From: CAYXDO01 sp964463485
GTDB taxonomy: Bacteria > Myxococcota > Kuafuiibacteriia > Kuafuiibacteriales > Kuafuiibacteriaceae
NCBI GenBank assembly: GCA_964463485.1
Contig: CAYXDO010000242.1
Span: 1 to 12,345, forward strand
Length of the DNA stretch: 12,345 nucleotides
Reading direction: 5' to 3'
Part shown: positions 1-7,156 of the stretch, one piece after another
How the letters are laid out: every line of letters starts with the position of its first letter
How positions within the stretch are numbered: the stretch's first letter is position 1
Notes under the pieces: generated by a model
Database searches by the model: none
Seen by the model: the letters and a program-made list of their open reading frames with translations, nothing else
What the model was told of the DNA's origin: nothing
Position numbers and translations under genes: made by a program

Positions 1-172
1 GAGTCCGAACACAACGCGTCGCACACCGATCGATCGCCGCAAGTCCGCGTTCTATCTACTCGTTTTTCGACCAACCTCCCCGCAGCGCACTCAGATCCAG
101 GCCCGGCTGCACCCAAATGATTTTCGAAGGTAATCTGCGCAACTGAGCGTCGACAGTCACGATACAGAACGC
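1..172. other. Left-edge stretch with no recognisable gene
   Basis: All three plus-strand frames are open from the left edge and close by about base 147 (the first at 118-120), but none gives a peptide I recognise. A minus-strand frame closing at 56-58 is also open into the next gene, again without a family I know. No convincing -35/-10 pair is visible. The stretch probably holds the upstream region of the gene starting at 173. It could also hold the end of a gene lying outside the window. Confidence 0.4.
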
Positions 173-856
173 GTGCGAGACAATGCATTCGATCACGAGA
201 GGTTGGACGTCTACCAGCTAGCTATCACCTTTGCCGCCTGGGTTGGCGATTTGTTGGAAGGAACGCTCAAGAGGACGAGACTCAGCGCAACAAAACATCT
301 CGATGAAGCCAGCACATCCATCGGGTTGAACATCGCTGAGGGGAACGGAAAAAGATCACTGCCAGATCGATCCCGCTATCTGGAGATTTCCAGAGGTTCT
401 GCCTTGGAGTGTGCCGCGTGTTTGGACGTGCTCGTCGCCCGAAGGAAACTCAAGAGCTCCGACGCCCAGCCGGGAAGGGAGCTCTTGCTTCGCGTCGTAT
501 CCATGCTTACGAAATTCATCGAAAGCCTCACTGTGCGGGAAGCTCTCGATCGATCGAGGGTGGGCGCGAAGCGCGCTGGAAATGGCTCGCGAACCTCTCC
601 GAGTCCCGAACCAAGGAGATGCTCGTGCTCGTGCTCGTTCGTGCTCGTGCTCGTTCGTGCTCGTGCTCGTTCGTGCTCGTGCTCGCGCTTGTGCTCGTGC
701 TCGCGCTTGTGCGCGTGCTCGCGCTCGTGCTCGAACCGCGGGCGTCGCGATGCGGAAGCAACCCAGAAAGTAGGCAACAACGGAGCGAAAACTTTTCGCA
801 GCCAGCGGTCTCCTTCGGCGTCCGGAAGCATTGCCAAGCCCTGCCCGCCGCAGTAG
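173..856 (+). CDS. Four-helix-bundle protein (23S rRNA intervening-sequence-protein family) with low-complexity tail
   Basis: Residues about 6-125 match the four-helix-bundle family first noted in intervening sequences of 23S rRNA. The visible hallmarks are FDHERLDVYQ near the N-terminus, the central block TKHLDEASTSIGLNIAEGNG, and SRGSALECAACLDVLV, followed by a last helix LLLRVVSMLTKFIESL. The start is a GTG just upstream of the conserved block; no in-frame ATG is better placed. The family is usually about 115-130 residues, so the final 100 residues are an extension. They are a Cys/Ser, Val/Leu, Arg/Ala tract read out of a simple repeat, then a basic, probably unstructured end. The extension may be fortuitous, because the repeat has no stop in any frame. 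Two counted 60-base lines here are 50-53% GC against 63-65% downstream, which hints at acquired DNA. The biochemical role of the family is unknown; no rRNA lies in the window. Confidence 0.8.
   Translation: MRDNAFDHERLDVYQLAITFAAWVGDLLEGTLKRTRLSATKHLDEASTSIGLNIAEGNGKRSLPDRSRYLEISRGSALECAACLDVLVARRKLKSSDAQPGRELLLRVVSMLTKFIESLTVREALDRSRVGAKRAGNGSRTSPSPEPRRCSCSCSFVLVLVRARARSCSCSRLCSCSRLCACSRSCSNRGRRDAEATQKVGNNGAKTFRSQRSPSASGSIAKPCPPQ
621..735. repeat. GCTCGT-type simple-sequence array with 16- and 18-base higher-order units
   Basis: The tract is built from GTGCTC/GCTCGT hexamers. At higher order, GTGCTCGTGCTCGTTC occurs three times exactly at 625-640, 641-656 and 657-672. An 18-base unit GTGCTCGTGCTCGCGCTT then occurs exactly at 673-690 and 691-708, with a diverged third copy at 709-726 and a partial unit to 735. 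Since 16 is not a multiple of 3, each 16-base unit shifts the reading frame by one; three units restore it. The encoded peptide therefore rotates through Cys-Ser, Val-Leu and Arg-Ala dipeptides before settling back to Cys-Ser. No stop codon occurs in any of the six frames, so overlapping open frames here carry no coding evidence. The array lies just past the conserved end of the four-helix-bundle domain. Confidence 0.9.
785..799. promoter_or_regulatory. Perfect 15-base palindrome upstream of the phosphoketolase gene
   Basis: GCGAAAACTTTTCGC has 7-base arms (785-791 and 793-799) around a single central C. It lies 76 bases before the ATG at 876, inside an A/T-richer patch, which is where an operator or promoter-associated site of the phosphoketolase transcript would be expected. 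It overlaps the low-complexity tail of the preceding reading frame, which supports the view that this stretch is regulatory rather than coding. No T-run follows, so it does not look like a terminator. The binding protein is unknown, and a chance palindrome cannot be excluded. Confidence 0.35.
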
Positions 857-875
857 GCAGGGATCGGGTCCCACC

Positions 876-3860
876 ATGACGAAGATCTCCCCCAACGCCC
901 CACATCTGTCCGTCCCCTCGAGGAGTGCTCCCTCGGATCTGCGCAGCCCCGAAGAGGTCTCCGTCGAGAAGGCGCTCGCGGCGCTGCACGCCGCGGAGGA
1001 GAAGTTCGAACGAGCGGAGGTGAAGGCGGCCCACCAGGGCCTGAGCTCCGATCCGGCGTTCGGCGAGACGATCAAGGCGATCGGTACGGTCGAGAACGCC
1101 GCAAACGCGCTCGCGGTGGCCATGACCTACCTTCGTGAGTATCCGGCAGGGTCCCTCTTGCCCGAGCACATCAAGCAGAAGATGGTCGGCCACGTGGGTG
1201 CGACAACCGCGATCAGTCGGACCTACGTCAACGCCCAAGCCGCCCTCAACGAGCCCTCCGTCGCTGCGTTGCTCGACAAGATCGGAGTCTCGCAGTCGCA
1301 CGTGGTGACCGGTCCCGGTCATGGCGCCGCGGCCATTTTCGCGTTGTTGTTCCTCGAGGGGAGCCTCGAGAAGATTTATCCGGACCGATACCCGCGCAAC
1401 GCGACGGGGCTTCAGAATCTCATCGCCGATTTCTGCCGTCCGCACAGCCCGCTGCCGAGCCACGTCTTTCCGGGTGTCCCGTCGGTGAGTGAAGGCGGCG
1501 AGCTCGGTTATTCGTTCGGCATCGCCGCGGGCGCGGGGCTCGCGCATCCGGAGGCCCTGATCATCGGGCAGATCGGAGACAAGGAGTCGGAGGCCGGTCC
1601 CCTTCAGGCGGCCATCGAGAATCACAACGCCGTGTATGACTTCCGGAAGGGTTTGGTCCTTCCGATGGTTCACGCCAACGGCCTCGGCATTTCCGGAAGC
1701 GCCATCATCTCCGCCCGCACGGACGCGGAGCTCAAGCTCTATCTGCGCGGACTCGGTTATGCGCCGTTCGTCGTGAACGCCGAGGACAACGAGCCGATGA
1801 AGCGGGCTGACAAGAAGGCCGCCGAGCTCGAGCCTTTGTACGCCAAGCAGAAGGACAACGAGTCCAAAGGCACGCCGGACAAGAAGCTCGACGCTCGGGT
1901 GAGCGGTCTCGAGAAGGAAGTTCGAGATCTTCGGCAGGCTGGATCGGACCTCACGAACGCGGTGATGCAGCGTTACGTGCGGCAGGCGGTCTGGAATCTG
2001 GGTCGCAAGAAGGAGCTCGCGCTGGAGCTCGACGACAAGGGGCAGCAGGCCGATGCGCTCCGCAAGTCTCTAGCTCCGGATGACGAGCTCGGGCAGGCGA
2101 GGCTGCGGAAGCTCGACGGCGAAGTGTCGGCGCTCGAGCAGAAGCTCCGCGACAAGAAGACGCCGATGATCGTGTATCGGGAGGCCAAGGGCGGCGGGCA
2201 CGCGCCCGCGTTCGTGAACGGCAAGGCGACCAAGGGCGCGCCCGAGTCTCACCAACTCATCTTGTCGGCGAAGGACCTCACCGCGAAGGACAAGGGCACG
2301 CGAGACATTCTGGAGCGATGGCTGTCCGACTTGACTGGTGGAAAGGGTCCGAGCGGCCTGTTGCCCGAAACCAACCCGGAGCTCTCGCGAGCTGCCGACA
2401 AGGTCATGCCTCTTGGCGACTTGCGCTCGGGCGCAGCGCCGCTCGCGGTCGGGCGAGTCGACGATCCGTTGAAAGGGCGCGCGGCCGATGGGTATCTCGT
2501 CGAGCTCGCCGCGCGAGGCAAGGACCAGCGGGGCGGCAACGAAGGGATCGACGCGTACCTTCGTGACTATCTCGTCGACAACAAGGGCAAGGCGTTTTTG
2601 TTGTCCGCAGACACCGCGGAATCCAACCGACTCAAGAAGACCGTCGACACCCTCGGCCGCCGCTTCAACTTGCCGCGCGGAGAGCATCATCCCGGAACGA
2701 GCGGTCCGCGCGGCGAGGTGATCGACACGCTCTCGGAGCAGTACCTGACCTCCATGGCGCAGGGTATGGTCAACAGCGGTCGCCAGGCGGTGATTTCGAA
2801 TTACGAGGCTTTCTTTCAAATCAGCGCCTCGATGATTCGGCAATACATCAAGTTCCGAAAGCAGGCCGCGGAGGCCAACGCGACGGCCAAGAAGGAAGGA
2901 AATCCGGCTGATTTCCGTCCGCCGGTTCCCAACCTGGTGTTGCACCTCTCCTCGATCGCCTTCGAACAAGACCACAACGGGTTCTCGCATCAGAACCCTG
3001 GGCTGGTGGATGACTTGGCCGCGGAGCCTCGTGCGCAGGTCGCCGTGTACATGCCTCCGGAGGCGAACACGGCAACTCTCCACCTCGCCAAGGCTCTGGC
3101 GGGCAAGGGTCAGGTCGCCGCGATCGTCGCCGACAAGCAGCCTCGGGCGCAGTTCCTGAAGCCCGAAGAGGCCAAGGAGCTCGCGGATACGGGCGCGGCG
3201 GCGTGGGCCTTCGCCTCGAGTGTGGATCCCAAGAAGGAGCGACCAGACGTCGTGCTGGCGGCGTCCGGTGGGTACCACACCGACGAGGTCTTGGCGGCCT
3301 CGCAGATCCTCTTTGCGTTCAACGACAAGCTCGTGAAGGACGGCAAAAAGCCGATCCGATTCAGCACCGTCAACGTGGCAGAGCCGCTGAAGCTGCGCGC
3401 CCCCAAGGACCAGGACGACCTGGCCTTGAAGCGCCTCGCGGTCCACGGGCGCAAGGGCGCGGAGAGTACCGACGCCACTGTGCTGGAGACCGCGACCTTC
3501 GATCGGCTGTTCCCGAAGAACGCCGCGGTCGTCTACAACTTCGGCGGCTTCGCGCGGACCGCGGAGGGTCTGTTCACGGGTCGCGAGCGGACTGTGTCGA
3601 CTCACGGTTACAAAAACGAAGGGAGCACGACCACGCGCTTCGACATGATGACTCGCAACGGATGTGACCGGTTCAGCCTGGTCACTGACGTCGTGGAGCG
3701 CGTCTTCAAGAAGGGTTCGATCGATCGATCGACCCGGGACGAGATTCAGGCCTACTGCGCCAAGCAGCTGGACGCCCACGACGGCCGAATGAAGGCCGGA
3801 GCTGCCGTCGATCCTCCGGAAATCACCGGCGGGATCTGGACTCGGCCGACGTTGGGCTGA
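876..3860 (+). CDS. Divergent phosphoketolase with coiled-coil insertion
   Basis: This is a thiamine-diphosphate enzyme of the xylulose-5-phosphate/fructose-6-phosphate phosphoketolase family, which makes acetyl phosphate plus glyceraldehyde-3-P or erythrose-4-P. The protein is 994 residues against a usual 790-830. Family landmarks in order are GHVG (His106), GPGHG (146-150), PSH (His196), EGGELGY (206-212), AKGGG (Lys438), ESHQ (His459), NYEAF (Glu644), DHNGFSHQ (699-706), DKQP (Lys754) and a C-terminal GYKNEGSTTTRFDM block. Oddities: the ThDP motif reads GDKESEAGP (234-242) where the family has GDGEAETGP, HWG is HVG, and residues about 310-428 contain an extra heptad-repeat coiled coil. About 70 residues precede the first conserved helix. 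I chose the ATG at 876 over an in-frame TTG at 831 because the upstream residues look non-native and the TTG overlaps the previous frame; the ribosome site is weak either way. The gene is followed after 3 bases by the synthetase gene. Most catalytic residues remain, so it is probably active, but the substrate is unproven. Confidence 0.88.
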   Translation: MTKISPNAPHLSVPSRSAPSDLRSPEEVSVEKALAALHAAEEKFERAEVKAAHQGLSSDPAFGETIKAIGTVENAANALAVAMTYLREYPAGSLLPEHIKQKMVGHVGATTAISRTYVNAQAALNEPSVAALLDKIGVSQSHVVTGPGHGAAAIFALLFLEGSLEKIYPDRYPRNATGLQNLIADFCRPHSPLPSHVFPGVPSVSEGGELGYSFGIAAGAGLAHPEALIIGQIGDKESEAGPLQAAIENHNAVYDFRKGLVLPMVHANGLGISGSAIISARTDAELKLYLRGLGYAPFVVNAEDNEPMKRADKKAAELEPLYAKQKDNESKGTPDKKLDARVSGLEKEVRDLRQAGSDLTNAVMQRYVRQAVWNLGRKKELALELDDKGQQADALRKSLAPDDELGQARLRKLDGEVSALEQKLRDKKTPMIVYREAKGGGHAPAFVNGKATKGAPESHQLILSAKDLTAKDKGTRDILERWLSDLTGGKGPSGLLPETNPELSRAADKVMPLGDLRSGAAPLAVGRVDDPLKGRAADGYLVELAARGKDQRGGNEGIDAYLRDYLVDNKGKAFLLSADTAESNRLKKTVDTLGRRFNLPRGEHHPGTSGPRGEVIDTLSEQYLTSMAQGMVNSGRQAVISNYEAFFQISASMIRQYIKFRKQAAEANATAKKEGNPADFRPPVPNLVLHLSSIAFEQDHNGFSHQNPGLVDDLAAEPRAQVAVYMPPEANTATLHLAKALAGKGQVAAIVADKQPRAQFLKPEEAKELADTGAAAWAFASSVDPKKERPDVVLAASGGYHTDEVLAASQILFAFNDKLVKDGKKPIRFSTVNVAEPLKLRAPKDQDDLALKRLAVHGRKGAESTDATVLETATFDRLFPKNAAVVYNFGGFARTAEGLFTGRERTVSTHGYKNEGSTTTRFDMMTRNGCDRFSLVTDVVERVFKKGSIDRSTRDEIQAYCAKQLDAHDGRMKAGAAVDPPEITGGIWTRPTLG

Positions 3861-3863
3861 CCC

Positions 3864-6218
3864 GTGGCTATCAAAGTGGGTTCGACCGAGCTTTCGGGGC
3901 TCTCCGAGCGCGAGCGCTTCGTGCTCGACACGATCGATCGGCTCGGGCTTTTTGGAGGCAAAGTCTCCGGCGCGCTCGAGGTCGAGGAAGCGCGGACCGC
4001 CCAAAAGCTGTCCGGCGTGTTCAGCGACCCTCGGGATCGAGCGATCGCGGAGAGCTTGCTCTCGCGCTATTTTCCCGATTCGGCACGACCCACTCATACT
4101 CAGCTCGGCGGGGCGGCCAAAATCCACGGTCCAGGCCTCGTTCAAGCTCCCGACCGTTCCAAGCTCTCCCGCCTGTTCGCTCCGCGCTCGGTCGCGGTGA
4201 TCGGTGCGACCGGAGATTCGAACCGCGTAGCCGATACGGTGCTGAAGAGCCTCGAAGGTTTTGCGGGCAAGGTCCACGTCGTGAGCGCCAAGGGGCTCGT
4301 CGATCGGCCGACGGTGGACTCGGCGTCGAAGCTCCCGAAGGTCGATTTGGCGATCCTCGCGATCCCTGCGGCCCAGATCCCGGAAGCTCTTCAAGCTTTG
4401 GGGGAGAAGGGGACGAAGAACGCGATCGTGATCAGCGGGGGCTTCAAGGAGCTCGGCGCGGAGGGTCGGGCGCTCGAGGATCGCCTCGTCGCCATCGCGA
4501 AGAAGTACGAGCTCAACGTCGTCGGACCGAACTCGGTCGGAGTGATTACTCCACAAATCAACGCGTCCTACTCAGCCGGCGCGGCGCGTTCCGGAGGGGT
4601 GGGATTGCTCAGCCAGTCCGGTGCCATCGTTACGGCGTCCCTCTCCGACCTGCAGGCTACCGGTTTTTCTGCGCTCGTGAGCATGGGGAATCAGTCGGTC
4701 CTCGAGCTCTCCGATTACTTGGAGGAGCTCGGCCGTAACTCTCAGACCAAGGTGATTGCGACTTATGTGGAGCAAATCAAGGACGGTCCGAGGTTCCTCG
4801 AGGTCGCCGCGCGGGTAGGGCGCGACAAGCCGATCGTGATGTTGCGCGGCGGCAAGAGCGCCACCGGAGAGAGAGCTTCGGCATCTCATACCGGAGCTTT
4901 GGCGGGTTCTGGAGCCGCGTACTCCGCCGCGTTCCGCAAGGCCGGAGTGATCGAGGTCGAGAATCAGGAGGAGCTCCTCGACTTGGCACGGACTTTCGGC
5001 TCGTCGCAGCCCTTGCCCAAGGGTCGTAACTTCGCCGTGCTGACGAACGCTGGCGGTCTGGCCATCTTGACCGCCGACGCGGCAGATCCTTTGAAGCTCG
5101 AGTTTGCGAAGCTGAGTGAGGGGACGCTCGCGAAGCTCCGCGCGATTCTGCCTCCTGAAGTCAGCGCCAAGAACCCAGTCGACCTCTTTGGGGACGCCCG
5201 GAGCGACCGATATCAGAAGGCGCTCGAGATCGTGATGGCCGACTCCGCCGTCGACGGTGTGATTTGCCTCGCGTCACCGCAGGGCATGACCGACGCGCCC
5301 GAGATCGCTCGGGTGATTGCCAACGTCGCGAGGTCCGGCGGCAAGCCGGTGCTCGCTTCGCTTCAGGGGGAGGCCGAGATGGCCGATGCCCATCGGCTGC
5401 TCGAGCACGCCGGTGTTCCGAGCTTTCCGACGGCCGAACGGGCGGCGCGAGCCCTGGCGAGGATGGCTGATTACGGCGAGCTTCGGGCACGAAAGCTCGA
5501 GTCGACGACCGCGGTGTCGGTAGACGTGTCTCTCGTCGAGCAGGCGCTCGAGAAGCTCCCGCGAGGCCCCGAGGGCAGAGTCGGCGCCGAGACGCTCGAA
5601 GCGCTCCGCGCCACCGGCCTGAAAGTCGTGAGCCAACGGATGGTGAGTGACTCGACCGAAGCGCTGGCCGCAGCAGACGCGCTCGGCTACCCAGTGGCCC
5701 TGAAAATTCGCTCCCCGGACGTGGTCCACAAGAGTGACTCCGGAGGGGTCGCGCTCGGTATCTCGAGCCCCAAGGAGCTCGAGAAAGCCTGCGCCGACAT
5801 GCTCGAGCGCGTGAAGAGCAAAGTCCCCGGCGCGACCATCGATGGGTTCGAAGTCCAGAACATGGCACCCAAGGGTCACGAGCTGATCGTCGGCGTGGTG
5901 AGAGATCCGACCTTCGGCCCGATGGTCATGCTCGGGTCCGGAGGCATCTACGTGGAGGTGCTCAAAGACTTCACGTTCGAGCTCGCGCCGCTCTCTGAAG
6001 CAGGGATCGACCGACTCATCGCCGGGCTGAAGGCCAAACCGCTGCTGGAGGGAGCGCGCGGACAGCCCCGCATCGACTTCGAGGCGCTCCGGGATTTGCT
6101 GCGGAAGGTGTCGGCCCTGGCCTCGAATCACCCCGAGCTCTTGGAGCTGGATCTGAATCCGGTGAGAGTCTCTCCGGAGGGCGCCATCGCGCTCGACGCG
6201 CGCGCCCGGCTGAGCTGA
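3864..6218 (+). CDS. ADP-forming acetyl/acyl-CoA synthetase (acetate--CoA ligase, ADP-forming), fused alpha-beta type
   Basis: This enzyme family interconverts acyl-CoA + ADP + Pi with acid + ATP + CoA through acyl-phosphate and phosphohistidine intermediates. Of 784 residues, about 105-235 form the CoA-binding Rossmann domain (VAVIGATG, ending in VVGPNSVGVI). About 245-530 are the succinyl-CoA-synthetase-like domains with SQSGAIV and ASHTGALAG, whose His342 fits the phosphorylated histidine of the alpha part. About 560-784 are the ATP-grasp domain with KIRSPDVVHKSDSGG (His622 fits the second phosphoryl-relay histidine) and the ending LLELDLNPVRVSPEG. There is no GNAT domain, which argues against a Pat-type protein acetyltransferase. 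The fused family is usually about 700 residues; the excess is an N-terminal extension of about 100 residues. The GTG start lies 3 bases after the phosphoketolase stop, so the pair is almost certainly co-transcribed and perhaps translationally coupled. Acetate is the likeliest substrate from context; other short acids are possible. Confidence 0.88.
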   Translation: MAIKVGSTELSGLSERERFVLDTIDRLGLFGGKVSGALEVEEARTAQKLSGVFSDPRDRAIAESLLSRYFPDSARPTHTQLGGAAKIHGPGLVQAPDRSKLSRLFAPRSVAVIGATGDSNRVADTVLKSLEGFAGKVHVVSAKGLVDRPTVDSASKLPKVDLAILAIPAAQIPEALQALGEKGTKNAIVISGGFKELGAEGRALEDRLVAIAKKYELNVVGPNSVGVITPQINASYSAGAARSGGVGLLSQSGAIVTASLSDLQATGFSALVSMGNQSVLELSDYLEELGRNSQTKVIATYVEQIKDGPRFLEVAARVGRDKPIVMLRGGKSATGERASASHTGALAGSGAAYSAAFRKAGVIEVENQEELLDLARTFGSSQPLPKGRNFAVLTNAGGLAILTADAADPLKLEFAKLSEGTLAKLRAILPPEVSAKNPVDLFGDARSDRYQKALEIVMADSAVDGVICLASPQGMTDAPEIARVIANVARSGGKPVLASLQGEAEMADAHRLLEHAGVPSFPTAERAARALARMADYGELRARKLESTTAVSVDVSLVEQALEKLPRGPEGRVGAETLEALRATGLKVVSQRMVSDSTEALAAADALGYPVALKIRSPDVVHKSDSGGVALGISSPKELEKACADMLERVKSKVPGATIDGFEVQNMAPKGHELIVGVVRDPTFGPMVMLGSGGIYVEVLKDFTFELAPLSEAGIDRLIAGLKAKPLLEGARGQPRIDFEALRDLLRKVSALASNHPELLELDLNPVRVSPEGAIALDARARLS

Positions 6219-6336
6219 GTCGCGATCGGTTTCGCACCGAACGTCCCTGACCGTCCCAGACCCAAGGCCGGGCCGTACCCATTCGGGAAGACTCCGGGGT
6301 CGCGGGGGACGCCCGAAGCGAGAGTCGGGGGCGGGC

Positions 6337-6365
6337 TTGACAGCCGACCACGCCCGGCCGACAAA
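6337..6365 (+). promoter_or_regulatory. Possible promoter of the exporter operon (TTGACA, leaderless layout)
   Basis: The 158-base gap between the synthetase stop and the exporter ATG holds a perfect TTGACA at 6337-6342. After a 17-base spacer, GACAAA (6360-6365) occupies the -10 position, matching TATAAT at only three of six bases. A start site about 7 bases later would fall close to the ATG at 6377. No Shine-Dalgarno sequence is seen before that ATG, so a leaderless or nearly leaderless mRNA is possible. The rest of the gap is GC-rich, with only a 5-base-pair hairpin at 6226-6240 and no T-run. Confidence 0.3.
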
Positions 6366-6376
6366 CCACCGCTCCG

Positions 6377-7156
6377 ATGCTTCGTTTGCTCAGCCTCGCG
6401 CGACGGCACCGGTATCTGATCGCGAACTTCATCGTCCGAGATCTCAAAATCAAATACCGAGATACGGTCTTTGGGTATCTCTGGAGCCTCCTCGAGCCCC
6501 TGTCGGTCGTCGGGATCTACTATTTCGTGTTCGTGACTCTCGCAGGGCGAGGTGGTCAAGACTTTCCGCTGATCGTCATTTTGGGGCTCCTGCCGTGGAA
6601 TTTCTTCAGTGGTGTGATCCTGGGCTCCGCGCAGGCTCTACGGGCCAATGCCGAGTTGGTGCTTCGGGCTCAGATCCCTCGCGAAGTGTACATTCTGGCG
6701 AACACGACCTCGAACGCCGTGGTGCTCGTCCTGGCCATGTTCTCGGTGATCCCTTTTCTCTTCGTTTTTCACGTGAAGATCGGAGTCTCCGCATTTCTTT
6801 GGCCCGTGGCGATACTCATGATGGCGTCGTTCGCCACCGGAATCGGACTCATGGTGGCTTGCGCGAACGTCGTTTACCGAGACGTGGGCTACCTCCTCGG
6901 TGTGATTCTTCGGATCGCCCTGTATTTTTCGGCTGCCGTGTATCCCATCGAGATGGTCCCCGACAGACTCCGGTACCTCTTTTCGTTCAATCCCGTGGCG
7001 GTCTACCTCACGCTCGCGCGGAGCGCGATTCTCAATCGACCGACTGGCCTCGCTGACGAGCACCTGATCGTGGCCGCGGCGCTCGCCTTCGGGATGCTCT
7101 GGGTCGGCGCGGCGTTCTTCCCCCGCCTCGAGCAGCAGGCGGTGAAGCTCTTGTGA
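6377..7156 (+). CDS. ABC-2 type polysaccharide exporter permease (Wzm/KpsM/TagG family)
   Basis: This inner-membrane subunit would move an undecaprenyl-linked or lipid-linked glycan out of the cytoplasm. At 259 residues it is normal for the family. The hallmark RDLKIKYRDTVFGYLWSLLEP spans about 21-41. Hydrophobic segments that could cross the membrane lie at about 33-56, 65-88, 112-132, 138-163, 172-193 and 230-248. The conserved YRDVGYLLG (167-175) and FNPVAVYLTLAR (204-215) blocks are present. The start is fixed by an in-frame TGA at 6338-6340 with no other usual start codon before the ATG at 6377. Its stop overlaps the GTG of the ATPase gene (GTGA), the usual arrangement for these pairs. 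The gene opens the polysaccharide part of the window. Confidence 0.92.
   Translation: MLRLLSLARRHRYLIANFIVRDLKIKYRDTVFGYLWSLLEPLSVVGIYYFVFVTLAGRGGQDFPLIVILGLLPWNFFSGVILGSAQALRANAELVLRAQIPREVYILANTTSNAVVLVLAMFSVIPFLFVFHVKIGVSAFLWPVAILMMASFATGIGLMVACANVVYRDVGYLLGVILRIALYFSAAVYPIEMVPDRLRYLFSFNPVAVYLTLARSAILNRPTGLADEHLIVAAALAFGMLWVGAAFFPRLEQQAVKLL

Noticed and set aside
56..202. Minus-strand open frame ending at 56 as the end of a second gene
   Set aside because: It overlaps the strongly conserved start of the four-helix-bundle gene on the other strand, and the peptide matches no family I recognise.
621..735. CRISPR array
   Set aside because: The units are contiguous with no unique spacers between them, so this is a simple tandem repeat.
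356..1673. Overlapping minus-strand open frames across the repeat array
   Set aside because: The hexamer array has no stops in any frame, which links random frames into long ones. The translations are Ala-Arg, Glu-His and Thr-Ser tracts without family motifs.
3717..3732. Palindrome of four TCGA units
   Set aside because: It lies within the conserved coding end of the phosphoketolase, and short GATC/CGAT runs recur elsewhere in the window, so chance and codon choice explain it.
2070..4556. Long minus-strand open frame of 828 codons antisense to the phosphoketolase and synthetase genes
   Set aside because: It covers two genes with clear family motifs on the plus strand, spans their junction, and its translation is Arg-rich with no recognisable domain. 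It is a shadow frame of high-GC coding DNA.
6226..6240. Small hairpin after the synthetase stop as a terminator
   Set aside because: The stem is only five base pairs (TCGGT/ACCGA) and no T-run follows, so it is not a convincing intrinsic terminator.
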